From contig FN648547.1 in NCBI GenBank assembly GCA_000310025.1, forward strand, positions 10,444 through 43,423: a stretch of 32,980 bases of DNA, in the 5' to 3' direction. This document shows, in pieces, positions 10,836 to 21,871 of the stretch. Below the pieces are notes generated by a model. It did not search any database, had not been told where the DNA came from, and was given only the letters and a program-made list of their open reading frames with translations. The position numbers and the translations under genes were made by a program. This stretch comes from Ectocarpus siliculosus. Taxonomy: Eukaryota > Sar > Phaeophyceae > Ectocarpales > Ectocarpaceae. Each line of letters begins with the position of its first letter. The stretch's first letter is position 1.

Positions 10836-12720
10836 AAAAAAAATATATTAAACTATCATTATAATAATTGAGATGAATCACACGGCGGGCTCAAGGTGCA
10901 TCTACTCCAAGCCGAAAGAAAAGTGAGTGGTGGACGTCATCCTCCGTCCATCAGCGGAGCCGCGGGAGAAGCCAAACGGCCGGGCACAACGACCTCGCCG
11001 ACGGCCTCCACCGCCAGCTCGTCGCGGTCAGCAATGAATGGGTGTCCCATCACAGCCAGACCCGATCTGGCGAACCGTCGGATAAGGAGGGGCGGAGGAA
11101 GGCGAAAGGGAAAAACATTTCCAACCGGTACCTAGCCATTGCCGAGTGAGGTAGGTGAGGTAGGTGCGTTTCGAAGCCGTAGTGTCGTGAACACAAATCA
11201 ACGACACTCAGTTAGTTAGGTAGGCCTACTGTACTCTACATAATCGGAAATCGGGGTAATTTTGTTCCATTTTGGGGCGGGGCGGGGACATATCCCCATG
11301 TATCCTCGGGTTTTCCGCCGACGCGTCGACGCTTCGGCGTCCCGCCCTCGCATGGTTTGCAATATCGCTGGCGCTGAGTAGCTGTGGAGATCGCAGACAG
11401 ATGGCAGACACGCCGTACAATACAGGGTCGTCTTCGCAATGTTGTCATGCATACCCCCACGAGAATCGAGGAGCAGCCGCTAGCCCGCCAGTCGACCGTG
11501 TGGCCTATTGGTCAAATCAAACGTAACAAGACGAACGCTACGAGTAGATTTGCGAGACCATGTTCCCTGTCGTGCAGTGTCAGAAGCAGCAAGGGCCAGA
11601 TTGCAACGCAGCAAGGGGTTCCAAGTGAAACGTGGTCAATGACCTGCTCCAAAAGAGTTGGATTGATTTCCAGCTTTGATCGATACTAACTGCTGTATGG
11701 TTTCTTTCGTAGATATTGGGCGCTACGCGAACTACTGCAGGCTGCTTGGTTCCGTGTGTGCCGTCGTAGCACGGCTGGGTCAATGCGTGCCAACGTCGAT
11801 GACGACGAGATAGATGCAGAACGGGTAGCGAGAGTCTGTCAAACATGTTTGGGTGCCATCCATCTTCACTGTAGCAACCGTACTATATTTTTTCGACGAT
11901 TAATGGTAATTTCCGATTTTCTGCCTCCTTCGGGGGGCTAGACTATGTGTCCGGAATATTTCCCGTGCCCTTGTCTTGTTTCATACACATGTATGTCTCC
12001 ATTGTGATAGCAACTCGACAAGTATCGTCGCGTTGCCTGTCTGAAGCTTTCCAGTTTTCTAGCGGTTAATGAAGTCGAGGGCATAAACCGCGACACGCTC
12101 GCCCACCGAGCACGACAAAGAGTTCTGCACACAGAGTAGACGACATAAGATGTCACACCCCCTGAACCGTTTTTTATAATGTCCAAAGCTCGATTACTCC
12201 ACAGCAGAAAGCGTGGCGTGGCCGGGCGGCGTTGGCACCGATAGCTTTCCGAAATAAACCCATATCGTTTGACATCCTCGTCGTCGTCGACTAACATTAT
12301 TAGCTGTGAATATCGATGATGCGATATATTATGTCACCTACTGCCGGTACATGCCATGCATAAGAACAAGGAGCACCCTCCACACTCCAATATGTTGTTA
12401 TCATGTTATCATGTTATACATACAAGAGCTCCGGACTTCGGGCGCAGAAGCGCCCTCGTCCTCAGTAGTAGGCTTAAAAAGGGAAGGTGTGAAGGCTGTG
12501 CACAGCATACCAAGGGCATGAAGCCGCAGGGTGACCGAATAAACGGTGTGAAGATGTTCGCGTTGTATTCGAGAAATGTGCCGTTCCCGGTGTAGCATGA
12601 TGAAGCCAAAAGAGTCGCGTGTACGTGAATTTTTGTCTAGCTTCGCCCGGTGCGGACGAAAAGGAGATGTAAGCTACGGTCGCCTCCCTATTCTTGCGCC
12701 GGTAAGAACGTAGTAACGCT
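10836..12720. other. No recognisable gene
   Basis: About 1.9 kb without a supportable gene. Small features are the repeat GAGGTAGGTGAGGTAGGTG at 11,147-11,165 and the G/C hairpin GGGCGCAGAAGCGCCC at about 12,439-12,454. A minus-strand frame at 12,297-11,938 (119 codons) has no motif and uneven composition. Confidence 0.35.
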
Positions 12721-12729
12721 CAGGCAACG

Positions 12730-13140
12730 TTCTCTAAGTGGCTTTGCTGTGGCCAATGTCCTCCCCAAAGGGGCCAAAGAAAGAACGAACACTGCAACTG
12801 TTCGACGGTATTTATTGCCGGTAGTTGATGGTACTGGTGTGTTGCCGCCTAACTCTCATATTCAAACTTCTTCAGTGTCGCGCCTTTCTCTAATATCCCC
12901 CTCTAATGTTCTGGAGCTATTATTCTTACTTTTTCGGTGTCGTCCCGCTCGAATGGTCATATTCTAACTTCTTCAGTCTAATGTCGCGCCCTTCTCCAAT
13001 GTCCCCCTCTAATGACGCCGATATGCGGTATCCCTCACAATGTGAAAGGAGCCGAACACCTACAACATTCAGACAAAGTAAGAACAAACACCGCACGCAG
13101 TGGTTTGACGGCGTTGCCGCTAGTTGACGGTGAAAGAGTT
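12730..13140. repeat. Diverged tandem duplication with a shared ATATTC/CTTCTTCAGT block
   Basis: The block at about 12,857-12,906 (CATATTCAAACTTCTTCAGT, then CCCCCTCTAATG) recurs at about 12,958-13,013 (CATATTCTAACTTCTTCAGT, then CCCCCTCTAATG). A flanking motif also recurs: GAACACTGCAACTGTTCGACGG near 12,790 versus AACACCGCACGC...TTTGACGG near 13,090. No gene product is evident. Confidence 0.55.
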
Positions 13141-13480
13141 GACGCCTCCCGCCTTGGGTCATCGTTGCCCCTTACGGCCCTGGTGGTTATTGCCGATTAC
13201 CACTGCGGAAGGTATGGTTTCGGTTGCAGCCTTGTACGCAGGTCTCGAGCTTCTTAATGTTGAAGCGTGACGGTGATGGCCGTGATGATGTCGGTGATGG
13301 TGCAGGCGGTAGGGTGCCTGCGCTGGCGGCAGAATGCAATTATTGGGGAGATGGAGGTAAGAGCGTGTACGTGTCATAACCGTATAATGTAAATTTAGAG
13401 CAGAAGAAAGAGGTTGTTGGGGAGGAGGTAATGTGGAGGCATTCATAAAGTGGATGCTTATCTGAGCATCAAAAGTTCGT

Positions 13481-14285
13481 TTAGCTGCGATGATTTCTTC
13501 GACACGAAATAGTTCTCATAATGTTGTTGGAGGTCGAATATGCCGTGGTATGCACGTTCATGCAAGGTGAGCATTGAAGGCGCTGGCGGTTCAGTCCATG
13601 TCTTTTTTTAATACAGCCTGCGCCTAATGCAGTAAATCCGAAAAGCCCGTTGTATCGTGATATCACACCGTTTCATGGAATAATTGGTGGAAGTTAGTCA
13701 GAAGTTAATGAATTTAGTAGTTTCAAACAGCGCCATAAAATAGTGGGGGATAGATTGGAGAGGATGGATACACGACTTGCCTTTGTTACAACAATTTAAT
13801 CCCTTTTCTTCTTTCCAAAGTATAGCATTGCAGTGAGAACATGTGATATTTTGTGGATCATCCAAATCCGTGTGTTCTAGCTCAAAAGGTGCCGAGGGGA
13901 AGTGGAATGATTGCGAGTCAATGTCTTGCACTCCAAGGCGGATTTGGTTATGAGCATCACCGCGATGGCTGTCTAGACTGGGTGCCGGTAACCTTGGTGC
14001 ACGATTCCTCATTTGGCTAAAATGTTGACGTATCATATCAAGTTCAGGGTCTGAGTCGTGTGGTGTTTTATTGTTTGCATTGCGACGTCTACATTCCGCT
14101 AAGATTTCAGCTTGCGCGTTATCCGGACAGGTTTGTTTGTGGTGTGTTCGAGTTTCAGGCGTCGTTCGGGGTTGCGTGAGCGATCTTCGTTGAGTATTTC
14201 GACGAGCTGAAGGTGTTCGTCGATTTGGAGTTGTTTGTACGTTCCTCGAGGGAGTGTTACTCCCGCTGGGGGTGTGCATTCTCAC
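13481..14285 (-). pseudogene. Helitron Rep/helicase N-terminal region, broken
   Basis: Helitrons encode a rolling-circle replication initiator fused to a helicase. From 14,285 the minus strand reads a 195-residue frame. Its end carries the Cys-rich box that precedes the Helitron-like N domain: TCSHCNAILWKEEKG, then CCNKGKSCIHPL, with Cys149, Cys152, Trp157, Cys165, Cys166 and Cys172, followed by a P..F..LF segment. A stop follows at 13,698. The family's next conserved piece, I-x-RYN-x-x-F-x-FTALGAG, reappears in another frame at 13,666-13,620. In between lies a copy of a 40-bp sequence (13,656-13,695) that is found inverted at 15,893-15,933, so an insertion appears to have broken the gene. 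Downstream of GAG the frame drifts again. The HUH nuclease and helicase parts are absent. Family assignment is fairly sure; activity is very unlikely. Confidence 0.7.
13656..13695. repeat. 40-bp inverted repeat, left copy
   Basis: It begins CGTGATATCACACCG and is the exact reverse complement of 15,893-15,933 over about 40 bases. It interrupts the Helitron-like reading frame. The pair spans 2,278 bases and could be the ends of a TIR element or two independent short insertions. Confidence 0.8.
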
Positions 14286-14484
14286 GTGCAGTATGTGATC
14301 GTGTTTGACGATTTTGAGATGCGGCTGCTGAACGAGTTACCCAATGAATTGACGTCAGCCGACATCGATGATTGTCAGACATGGGGTGACATCTTTACTC
14401 TATTGATACTTGGCGAAAGCCAGCTGCAGGTGGCAACAATCTACCTTGAATTTCTTGAGACGAAATGGAAACACGCGTCTTACT

Positions 14485-15576
14485 TTAGAGGTCGGCGTGG
14501 GTAGTTCCCAGGTCGCGGTGCTCGTTGGTCTTGTTGAGGATCCCGTTGATGGTCTGGTCCCACAGGCGGCGGGCGCACTGGTAGTGCAGCGGCGGGGAGT
14601 CTCAATCCTTGATGATCAGGTCGTCCTCGATGATCTCGCCCGTGCACCCGTCGGCCAGGTCTTCCTCGTTAGTCGCTGCGTCGGGACACCCTTGCAGTGG
14701 ATATCGGATGGGTGACAGGGAAAATATAAGGAAAATAAATCGCATGGTTTTACATTATAAAAAAATGATATTTTTATTTATGACGTCGACGGTTGAACTC
14801 GGTGCACTGACAGGGGAAAATATAAGGAACATATGTCACATGGTCTCCCCATACTAAAAAATGTACATTTGTTTATGACGTCGACCGTGTACTTTTGTGA
14901 CATATGGGCAACTAATTTACAGCAACAGTCGGATGCATCCGCGCACCCATATCTAGGTAACTACGCACACACACGACTCGTCACTACACAATCACGTTCC
15001 GATGTAAACGGGTGTACACATGATTTACCCCGATAATGCTGGCGGGGGCGACGGTGACGTGCATGAACTTCTTGCCGTCCGAAGACTTGGCACCAGCGCA
15101 AAGACGCCACACCGCGTGGATAATATTCCACTCTGACAATAACAGCAAGCAAAAAGGGCATTATTGTGGAGAGATTTAGCGGTTGCGGTTGCGATGCAGT
15201 TTCATGCCAGGCCTTCATGCAGCACCTGAACAACATTCAGGCACACATCAGTCGGAAAGTACTTGATACGATCAAAGAGAGAACTTTCTTTTACCTTTGT
15301 AGCCGCGGCTGTTGACCTGGTCGGTTGGGATCCCGAGCGAAGGAGTACCTCCCATCGGGGCGAGGCAGAGCTGGCACGGCTTGTGGTACGTTGTCGACGG
15401 GGTGGGGATGGTGCAGGATACGCTGCAACTATCCGCGTCGCGGTTGTTGGTACGGTCGCAAGGGCAAACTTGCCTTTACCGTCGCGCTTGTTTATGAGCT
15501 TGAGGTGACCGCCGTCGCAGTCGGGCCCGGGGCAAGGCCAGTTGGGGTCGCCCTGTTGTACAGGGCGGCGGTACAC
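14485..15576 (-). pseudogene. Exons of a zinc-ribbon-like gene, decayed
   Basis: Three coding-like pieces lie in order on the minus strand. (1) 15,576-15,294: a zinc-ribbon-like stretch (CPGPDCDGGHLKLINKRDGK), then, in a shifted frame from about 15,470, CDRTNNRDADSC and TYHKPCQLCLAPMGG, ending at a donor (AAAG|GTAAAAG). (2) about 15,131-15,027: IIHAVWRLCAGAKSSDGKKF, ending before GTAAAT. (3) about 14,690-14,485: GCPDAATNEEDLADGC and HYQCARRLWDQTINGILNK, interrupted by TGA at 14,604-14,602. The Cys spacing resembles zinc ribbons seen near nucleic-acid enzymes, but I cannot name the gene. The frame change and stop mark it as a pseudogene. Lying just upstream of the Helitron N-terminus on the same strand, it may be a captured host gene or an accessory part of the transposon. 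Confidence 0.4.
14714..14885. repeat. Diverged tandem duplication, about 95-bp offset
   Basis: GACAGGGAAAATATAAGGAA at 14,714 recurs as GACAGGGGAAAATATAAGGA at about 14,809. Both copies run to TTTATGACGTCGAC (ends near 14,790 and 14,885). It lies between two exon-like pieces of the minus-strand pseudogene, so it is probably intronic. Confidence 0.7.
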
Positions 15577-15720
15577 TCCACTACGACTCTCTAACTGGGT
15601 GGGACTTACGCTTTGCTGGGGAGCTACGGGAGAGGGCGTTCATGTTGTGTTGCAGCTGAAGGTCGACGCGTGAATGAGAGGAGAGGATGTATGTCGAAAG
15701 TGAGAGTGACCGGGATGTAT

Positions 15721-15933
15721 GTGCACTCTTTCATTCATTCTGCATTGACTAACTTCTGACTAACTTCCAGCAGATATTCTAACTTCTGGCACACCTCCAG
15801 CAGTTATCCCATGAAATGTGCACTATTTCATTCACTCTGCATAGCTATCTTCTGACTAAACTCCCACCAATTATTCTAACTTCCGACTATTGTAACTTCC
15901 ACCAATTATTCCATGAAACGGTGTGATATCACG
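15721..15933. repeat. Repeat cluster with right copy of the 40-bp inverted repeat
   Basis: GTGCACTCTTTCATTCATTC (15,721) recurs as GTGCACTATTTCATTCACTC (15,819). Each is followed by variants of TTCTGACTAACTTCCACCA. The block ends with the 40-bp sequence at 15,893-15,933 that mirrors 13,656-13,695. Confidence 0.7.
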
Positions 15934-16505
15934 AAAAGTTGATCTCTGTATATATACATACGATGTAGCGCAGTCTACAGCAGCACCTTCAATACAACAA
16001 CAGCAGTACAACAGCAACAGCAGTGTTCACAGTATTGCAGAAGACATATGCCTACAACCTTGCAGCACTTGCAGCAATTGATGATGCCGTGAGATTTGCG
16101 TGCATGTTCAAGGTCAAAACAGAGCAAGTTAAGTCTAAAGTTGTGGCATACCACAACAACAACGATCAATCTACACTTGTCAAATCTTCCTTGCTACATA
16201 CAGCTGCAGAATATTAGGAACAATGAAAACACACATAGAAAGATGGAGAATATGTGCAACTTGGAGGATGTGTGTGGCATATACGTAGTACGTACGTAAC
16301 CTCCGTGCGGTGACAATACACGATGCACATAATACTCCAGTTCGCGTTGCTTCCGCTAGAGAAGAAGGCGACAGGATGCATGCATGCACTACTGTACCTA
16401 TACCTACAACGCATACCATATAGTACGGACAGTCTGTCGATGTCTATCTACAGATGAGACCACGCGGCAAAAAAAAGTCTGTGCTAGGTACTGCTTGTAT
16501 GCTTG
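15934..16505. other. No recognisable gene
   Basis: The segment 15,975-16,025 is an ACAGCAGC-type microsatellite. A 64-codon frame from 16,023 has no motif and is not supported. Nothing else is recognisable up to the large element. Confidence 0.35.
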
Positions 16506-16507
16506 TA

Positions 16508-17434
16508 GGAAGGTTTGTTCGAAGAGCAGACAGAATAAACTGGTGTTTATTTTGTAACAGTCGAGTTAGAATTTGGCTTCATTTTCTATCGGAAACCCAG
16601 GGTCACGGTGTTTGGATTTATTATTGAAGTCTATAGCTGGGGATGTCATTCCGTGATCGAGTCCACGCAGGGGTTGTAGCAAAGTCGGGTAACGTGTGAG
16701 AGCTACAGAGCGCGTGAAGCAACGGAAGGACAGCAGCAGCCGCCTAACGCAGTAGCGGCGGCAGTTTAGAAAATGGACGGGACGGGACGCGGCGCAATCA
16801 TTGGGGAAGCGACCAGCGCGCGCTCGGGACCCTCCATGTAAGGTGTGTAATCGGGTCTGTGTCCAATATCTATCGTGTCTGCCGTGTTCCTTCCCGCGTC
16901 CCGCTACTCTTGTGACCTCACTGCTGCGTGCATTAGCACGGGGGGGGGAGGGTGCAGTAAGATAAGCGGCGTACCGCAGTCTCTCTCGCCACGCCGTTCA
17001 GATAGGTACCCTCCCCACACATGGGATGTGGTTCATCCCAACCGAGATGTACTATCGCTGGAAAAAATATTTCAACGGAGAAAACGCGCTGCTGTACGTG
17101 CCACGATAGCAGCCATCGTACTGCACGGGGTGGGGAAACCTTGCGGCATCGGACATAACCGATCGACCCGCGGCAGTGGGGCACGTGGAGTGTGCTATCA
17201 AGAGTATGCACATGGTGCCGGTGCCTTGTTCTCTGTTTCCCGCGGCTCACTCGGGACTACTTGCCGGTACATATTCGATGAAAGCCGAATGCATCGACGA
17301 TAATATGCTCACGTAAGCTATCGTCTCCGCTGATGGCATTGACAAGTCCCACGGAATACAAAGCGGCCGCATGCGTAATTGGAAAGTGCATACAACAGCA
17401 TTCACGGGAACGGATAAACAGAAGCAGAAACCGT
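16508..17434 (+). repeat. Left terminal inverted repeat (about 927 bp)
   Basis: It matches the reverse complement of 27,316-28,342 over its whole length. Shared landmarks include GGTGTTTATTTTGTAACAG, GTGATCGAGTCCACGCAGG, CGCCTAACGCAGTAGCGGCG and GCGGCCGCATGCGTAATTGG. It is about 100 bases shorter than the right arm, partly because it lacks that arm's internal 44-bp duplication. A frame in both arms reads SPT-x-YKAAACVIGKC (from 17,333 here), but since the DNA is duplicated this does not show coding use. Confidence 0.9.
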
Positions 17435-18795
17435 GTTGTTGGCGAGTGGAAGTTAACCGATCTCAACGCAAAAAAAAAAAAAACGAAAGTCGTACACGTA
17501 TCAGCACGGGACGCGCCAACAAGTGGAAGCACCCGCGCTGTTGGCGAGTAGAGTTCACCGAATTCAACGCATCGGAAGGAAAAAGACCACAAATAATGTA
17601 TCAGTACGGGACGCGCCAATGAGTGGAAGCACCCGTGCTGCATATATGATGTCAGCCTCAGCACGGGACGCGCCAACGAGTGGAAGCACCCGCGCTGTTG
17701 GCGAGTAGAGTTCACCGAATTTAACGCATCGGAAGGACAAAGACCACAAATAATGTATCAGTACGGGACGCGCCAATGAGTGGAAGCACCCGTGCTGCAT
17801 ATATGATGTCAGCCTCAGCACGGGACGCGCCAATGAGTGGAAGCACTCGTGCTGTTGGCGAGTAGAGTTAACCGATCTCACTGGAAAAAACAAAACGAAA
17901 GCCGTACACGTATCAGCACGGGACGCGCCAATGAGTGGAAGCACCCGTGCTGTTGGCGGGTAGAGTTAACCGCAATGTGTTGCATGTGCGCTGTCAGCCT
18001 CAGCACGGGACGCGCCAATGAGTGGAAGCAACCGTGCTACATGTGTGCTATCAGCCTCAGCACGGGACGCGCCAATGAGTGGAAGCACCCGCGCTGTTGG
18101 CGAGTAGAGTTAACTGCATTGTGTTGCATGTGTGCTATCAGCCTTAGCACGGGACGCGCCAACGAGTGAAAGCACCCGCGCTGTTGGCGAGTAGAGTTCA
18201 CCGAATTCAACGCATCGGAAGGAAAAAGGCCACAAATGATGTATCAGTACGGGACGCGCCAATGAGTGGAAGCACCCGTGCTGAATATGTGATGTCAGCC
18301 TCAGCACGGGACGCGCCAATGAGTGGAAGCACTCGTGCTGTTGGCGAGTAGAGTTAACCGATCTCACCGAAAAAAAACAAAAGCCGTACACGTATCAGCA
18401 CGGGACGCGCCAACGAGTGGAAGCACCCGGGCTGCATATGTGTTGTTAGTTTCAGCAACGGACGCGCCAATGAGTGGAAGCACCCGCGCTGTTGGCAAGT
18501 GGAGTTCACCGTATCCAACGCATCGATAAAAACAACAAACACGTATCAGCACGGGACGCGCCAATGAGCGGAAGCACTCGTGTCGCTGCGAACTGGGGTG
18601 CCCCTAATCCAAGGTTAAAAAAAAACAACAAAAAACAACAACAACAAAAACCATCGTTATTGCTCTGAAGAGAGAAAAAAAAAACAAAGCACGTCCAAAG
18701 TATGTCATATGCGCACTCTCCATATTGTGACGTCGCCTGGGCGTCAGCACGGGACGCGCCAATGAGTGAAGCACGCGTGCGGTAGGCGTCTGGCA
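17435..18795 (+). repeat. Left subterminal array of the 39-bp hairpin motif
   Basis: About 15 copies of a motif that starts CAGCACGGGACGCGCCAATG and ends GGAAGCACCCGTGCTG. The outer nine bases (CAGCACGGG/CCCGTGCTG) are perfect reverse complements, so each copy can form a hairpin. Copies are 55-100 bases apart and separated by a few spacer types (GTTGGCGAGTAGAGTTAACC; ATGATGTCAGCCT). The last, diverged copy is near 18,744. The many long frames across it (RDAPMSGSTRA and similar) come from the repeat. Confidence 0.9.
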
Positions 18796-19358
18796 TTACC
18801 GTATTGGATAAAGAGTAGAGGCGGGTACTAACCCTTGCGTGACTGGGTTAATTTGATTTTTTTGTTTTCATTTTCCCCACAACTGGCTCTCTGCCGTCAA
18901 AGATCTTCCAAGCATGCGTGTACACCCATAAATCACGGCGGCAAGGATGGTGCAGCAGTAGGTCCATGTGTGGGGCTCACAGGGATGGGGACGCGGTATA
19001 TGTAAAAGGGTGACGAACAGGAGTACAGCAGTACTACTGCTGTACAGCAGTAGCAGTTTTGCGGAAAGAATTAGACTGTACAGCAGCAGTAGTTCCTGAG
19101 CAGGTGTGGATGCCTGTCTCCGACAGCAACCGTCCGCACACAGGATGTACCTGTGCAAGCAATACCTGTTGGCACATCTTTTGCACCTCATCCTTGGACA
19201 GAGCATAGGGCAAGCCCATATATATGCTAGCGGCGCTAGATGCGAACACGCGGACGGGAGACCGCCTCACAGAAGCGCCAGATCGACGGAAAAAAAACCG
19301 GCTTGCTCACCAGAGAATCGAGAGCATCACCCACTATCGCAAAAAATGCATAAATGGG
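18796..19358. other. Core of the large element, no recognisable gene
   Basis: The segment 19,020-19,095 holds a GTACAGCAGTACTACTGCTGTACAGCAG palindrome-like cluster that recurs as CTGTACAGCAGCAGTAG. Otherwise I see nothing with support. Confidence 0.4.
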
Positions 19359-20377
19359 GAGTTTCGGAACCGTGTTCGACCAAAATAGATTTAGGTGGAA
19401 CTTCTAGATTTAGGTGGAAGGGTCTAGTTCTGGGAACGTTCCTCAAAGCGGGGGAACATCGAGCTCCTAAATCTGGAAAGGGACTTTCAGATTTAGAAAA
19501 GTAGAGGCTTGGCGCCGCTTTTTTCTAAATCGAAATCGCTTTCAGGAGACGATATAGATTTAAGGAGGAAGGAGCAAAGAGACCCACCACCACAACAACA
19601 ACAGCTGTAGTATGGAGCTCCAGGCACCACGGAAGGTGCGGTTGTGTGGGCTCCATCGCTGCCAACGAAGAGAGGAGGTCAGACCTACACCTACCTGGGG
19701 GTTGGTTGCTCTGCGTGTGTGTGTGGAAGTGCGGTACGTATATGAGGCGTGGAGCATTCCAAGAAAGAAAAAGCACGCGTGCGTGCGTGCGTGTGTTTGA
19801 TCACCACCTACCTGTCAGTCTGTTTTGTTGTTGCTGCTGCTGGGTTGTTGCTGGGCAAGAGAAGAAGCGACACGAGGAAAAGAGGAAGATCAGACTTGTC
19901 TAGACGGCTCGGCGATGAGCTCTACTATATATATGTAATCGGGGTGTAGTGTGTGTGTGCGTCTGCTCTCTTCTTGTTTGCTTCTTCCTCTCTCTCTCTC
20001 TCCTCTCTTTCTCTCTCTCGTGGAAAACGCTATTTCTCTCGTTCGCACACAGCAACAAAAGAGAAGTGAGGCTCTTTGATCACCCTCCTCCTCACAGATT
20101 GCACTGTTGGTGCAGCCCCTCAACTACATGCGTGCGTGGTCTGTGTCAACCTCCTCATCAACCTCCACACCGCCGTGTGTGTGTGTCTGCCGATGTGTGA
20201 TGTGATGTTTCGATGCAGCAGCAGCTGTCCCTTTTTTTTTTTCTGCCGCCTTTCCGCGCCGGCGTGTTTTCTTGCCGCGTTCAACTCCGTGGTCTCCACA
20301 AAATAAAGTTCCGAGAACGTTCGTTACACCTAAATCGAAAAGTTGTCTTCCTAAATCGAGAAGTTGTTCCGAAACTC
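19359..20377. mobile_element. Nested ~1-kb foldback/TIR element
   Basis: The left end GAGTTTCGGAAC (19,359-19,370) is mirrored exactly by GTTCCGAAACTC at 20,366-20,377. Inside both ends lie two copies of a TCGATTTAGG-like box (left: AGATTTAGGTGGAA at about 19,386 and 19,407; right, on the minus strand: TCTCGATTTAGGAAG and TTTCGATTTAGGTG) and a GAACGTTC box. The interior (19,560-20,300) has purine/pyrimidine-rich and CTCTCT tracts and no transposase. The arm boxes resemble those of the element at 7,615-8,530. Confidence 0.65.
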
Positions 20378-20998
20378 TCTAATATCGTTATAAAATTTAC
20401 TACTCTGTACTACAAATAGACAGCTGTGATCGGAGCTGTGATCGGAGCTGTAGTCCCGAAAACCCTTGAATTTGAGCGAAATTTTGCACACAGCAGACGA
20501 ACCACCCTTCACTCCCAATACTGGGAACCACACGCACCGCAACCACAACAACATCAAGCATCGAGGCAGTACGTTAGCATCGGCTCCGGTGTGCGCTTTC
20601 TCTGCTCTCCCCCGCGGATGCGGCACCGGGTTGAGCAGATGTTCAGGGGCTGTATGTACCCTCCGATGGTATTGTGCGTCTGAATCTTAAGACTACAGCA
20701 GTATCGGTAGGCAGTAGATTGGATCTGGCAAGGATATCTGCCCCACGTCAGAGAGATGAGGCATGGGTGATTAGTGCTGTGCTATGTGAGTCCTGTGCGC
20801 ATTGCTGATAAGCGCGCTTTTGGGGTGGGCTGCCTGTGTCTCCCTGCTGGTCTCTTATGTAGTTGTTTGCTCTTAGCCGAGGCACAACGGCGATCTTTCG
20901 GCACGCAAAGTGATCGGCGCTGAGGACGGAGCTGAATCGGCCTGTACTCACGTAAGGGTTAAAGGCCACTTAACCCCTTTAGGGCTGGATCGAGTTTT
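20378..20998. other. Core of the large element, no recognisable gene
   Basis: It contains a small tandem GCTGTGATCGGA repeat at 20,421-20,446. No coding region is supported. Confidence 0.4.
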
Positions 20999-21017
20999 GG
21001 GGACATTTTTTGTCCCC
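20999..21017. other. Perfect 7-bp hairpin next to the repeat end
   Basis: GGGGACA (20,999-21,005), five T, TGTCCCC (21,011-21,017). It lies eight bases outside the direct repeat that starts at 21,025, so it may mark or lie beside the 3' boundary of the minus-strand recombinase element. Confidence 0.6.
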
Positions 21018-21024
21018 ATATTTA

Positions 21025-21261
21025 TTATTTTGTTTTCTTTCGAATTGCTTCATTATTTCTTCGGTTTCTAGGCTACGTGTTGGGGAGAGAGACGCACGAA
21101 ACGCTCATCGTCTCTCCGGCCGCGTTAGCTGCAAAGGCCGGCGTCAACTCTTACAAATCCATCTCTCTCCCCACAAATACTAGCCGAGGGACTACGACTG
21201 CAAACGCAGGAGTCCCAAAACTGACCAAGTCCTCAAATGGTACACACCATTCTACAACACC
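21025..21261. repeat. 237-bp direct repeat, copy 1
   Basis: It starts TTATTTTGTTTTC and is nearly identical to 21,594-21,830 at a constant offset of 569 with no indel. One seen difference is GCTGCAAAGG versus GCTGGAAAGG. The low divergence suggests recent formation, or copying by the same element cycle. Confidence 0.95.
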
Positions 21262-21329
21262 TGACTAGATACCGAATATTCCCGAACTTATGCCCCCACC
21301 TTCGAAAGAAAAGGGATGGGAGGGCGGGA

Positions 21330-21592
21330 TTTTCTAAACTGCCGCCGCTACTGCGTTAGGCGGCTGCTGCTGTCCTTCCGTTGCTTCACGCGCTCTATAG
21401 CTGTCACACGTTACCCGACTTTGCTACAGCCCCTGCGTGGACTCGATCACGGAATGACACCCCCAACTATAGACTAATAATTCCAAACACCGTGACCCTG
21501 GGTTTCCGGTAGAAAATGAAGCCAAATTCTAATTCGACTGTTACAAAATAAACACCAGTTTATTCTATCTGCTTCGACGAACAAACCTTCCT
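21330..21592 (-). repeat. TIR-end fragment between the direct repeats
   Basis: About 263 bases match the outermost part of the large element's right TIR (28,080-28,342) in the same orientation, from TTTTCTAAACTGCCGCC to the terminal AACAAACCTTCC. It is more like the right arm than the left (CACCCCCAACTATAGAC in both). It fills most of the space between the two 237-bp direct repeats and ends exactly where copy 2 begins. Confidence 0.9.
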
Positions 21593-21593
21593 T

Positions 21594-21830
21594 TTATTTT
21601 GTTTTCTTTCGAATTGCTTCATTATTTCTTCGGTTTCTAGGCTACGTGTTGGGGAGAGAGACGCACGAAACGCTCATCGTCTCTCCGGCCGCGTTAGCTG
21701 GAAAGGCCGGCGTCAACTCTTACAAATCCATCTCTCTCCCCACAAATACTAGCCGAGGGACTACGACTGCAAACGCAGGAGTCCCAAAACTGACCAAGTC
21801 CTCAAATGGTACACACCATTCTACAACACC
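21594..21830. repeat. 237-bp direct repeat, copy 2
   Basis: The partner of 21,025-21,261. It begins immediately after the end of the TIR fragment and lies just downstream (minus-strand sense) of the recombinase reading frame. The order recombinase - repeat - TIR fragment - repeat, with another TIR copy upstream at 28,342, is the pattern of split direct repeats (A1 ... B1 A2 B2). Confidence 0.9.
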
Positions 21831-21871
21831 CACATCGAGGTCAGTTTCTGGACGACTACCGAATAAGTCAA

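Noticed and set aside
16023-16217. 64-codon frame after a CAGCAG microsatellite
   Set aside because: No motif, no splice support, and the size is expected by chance.
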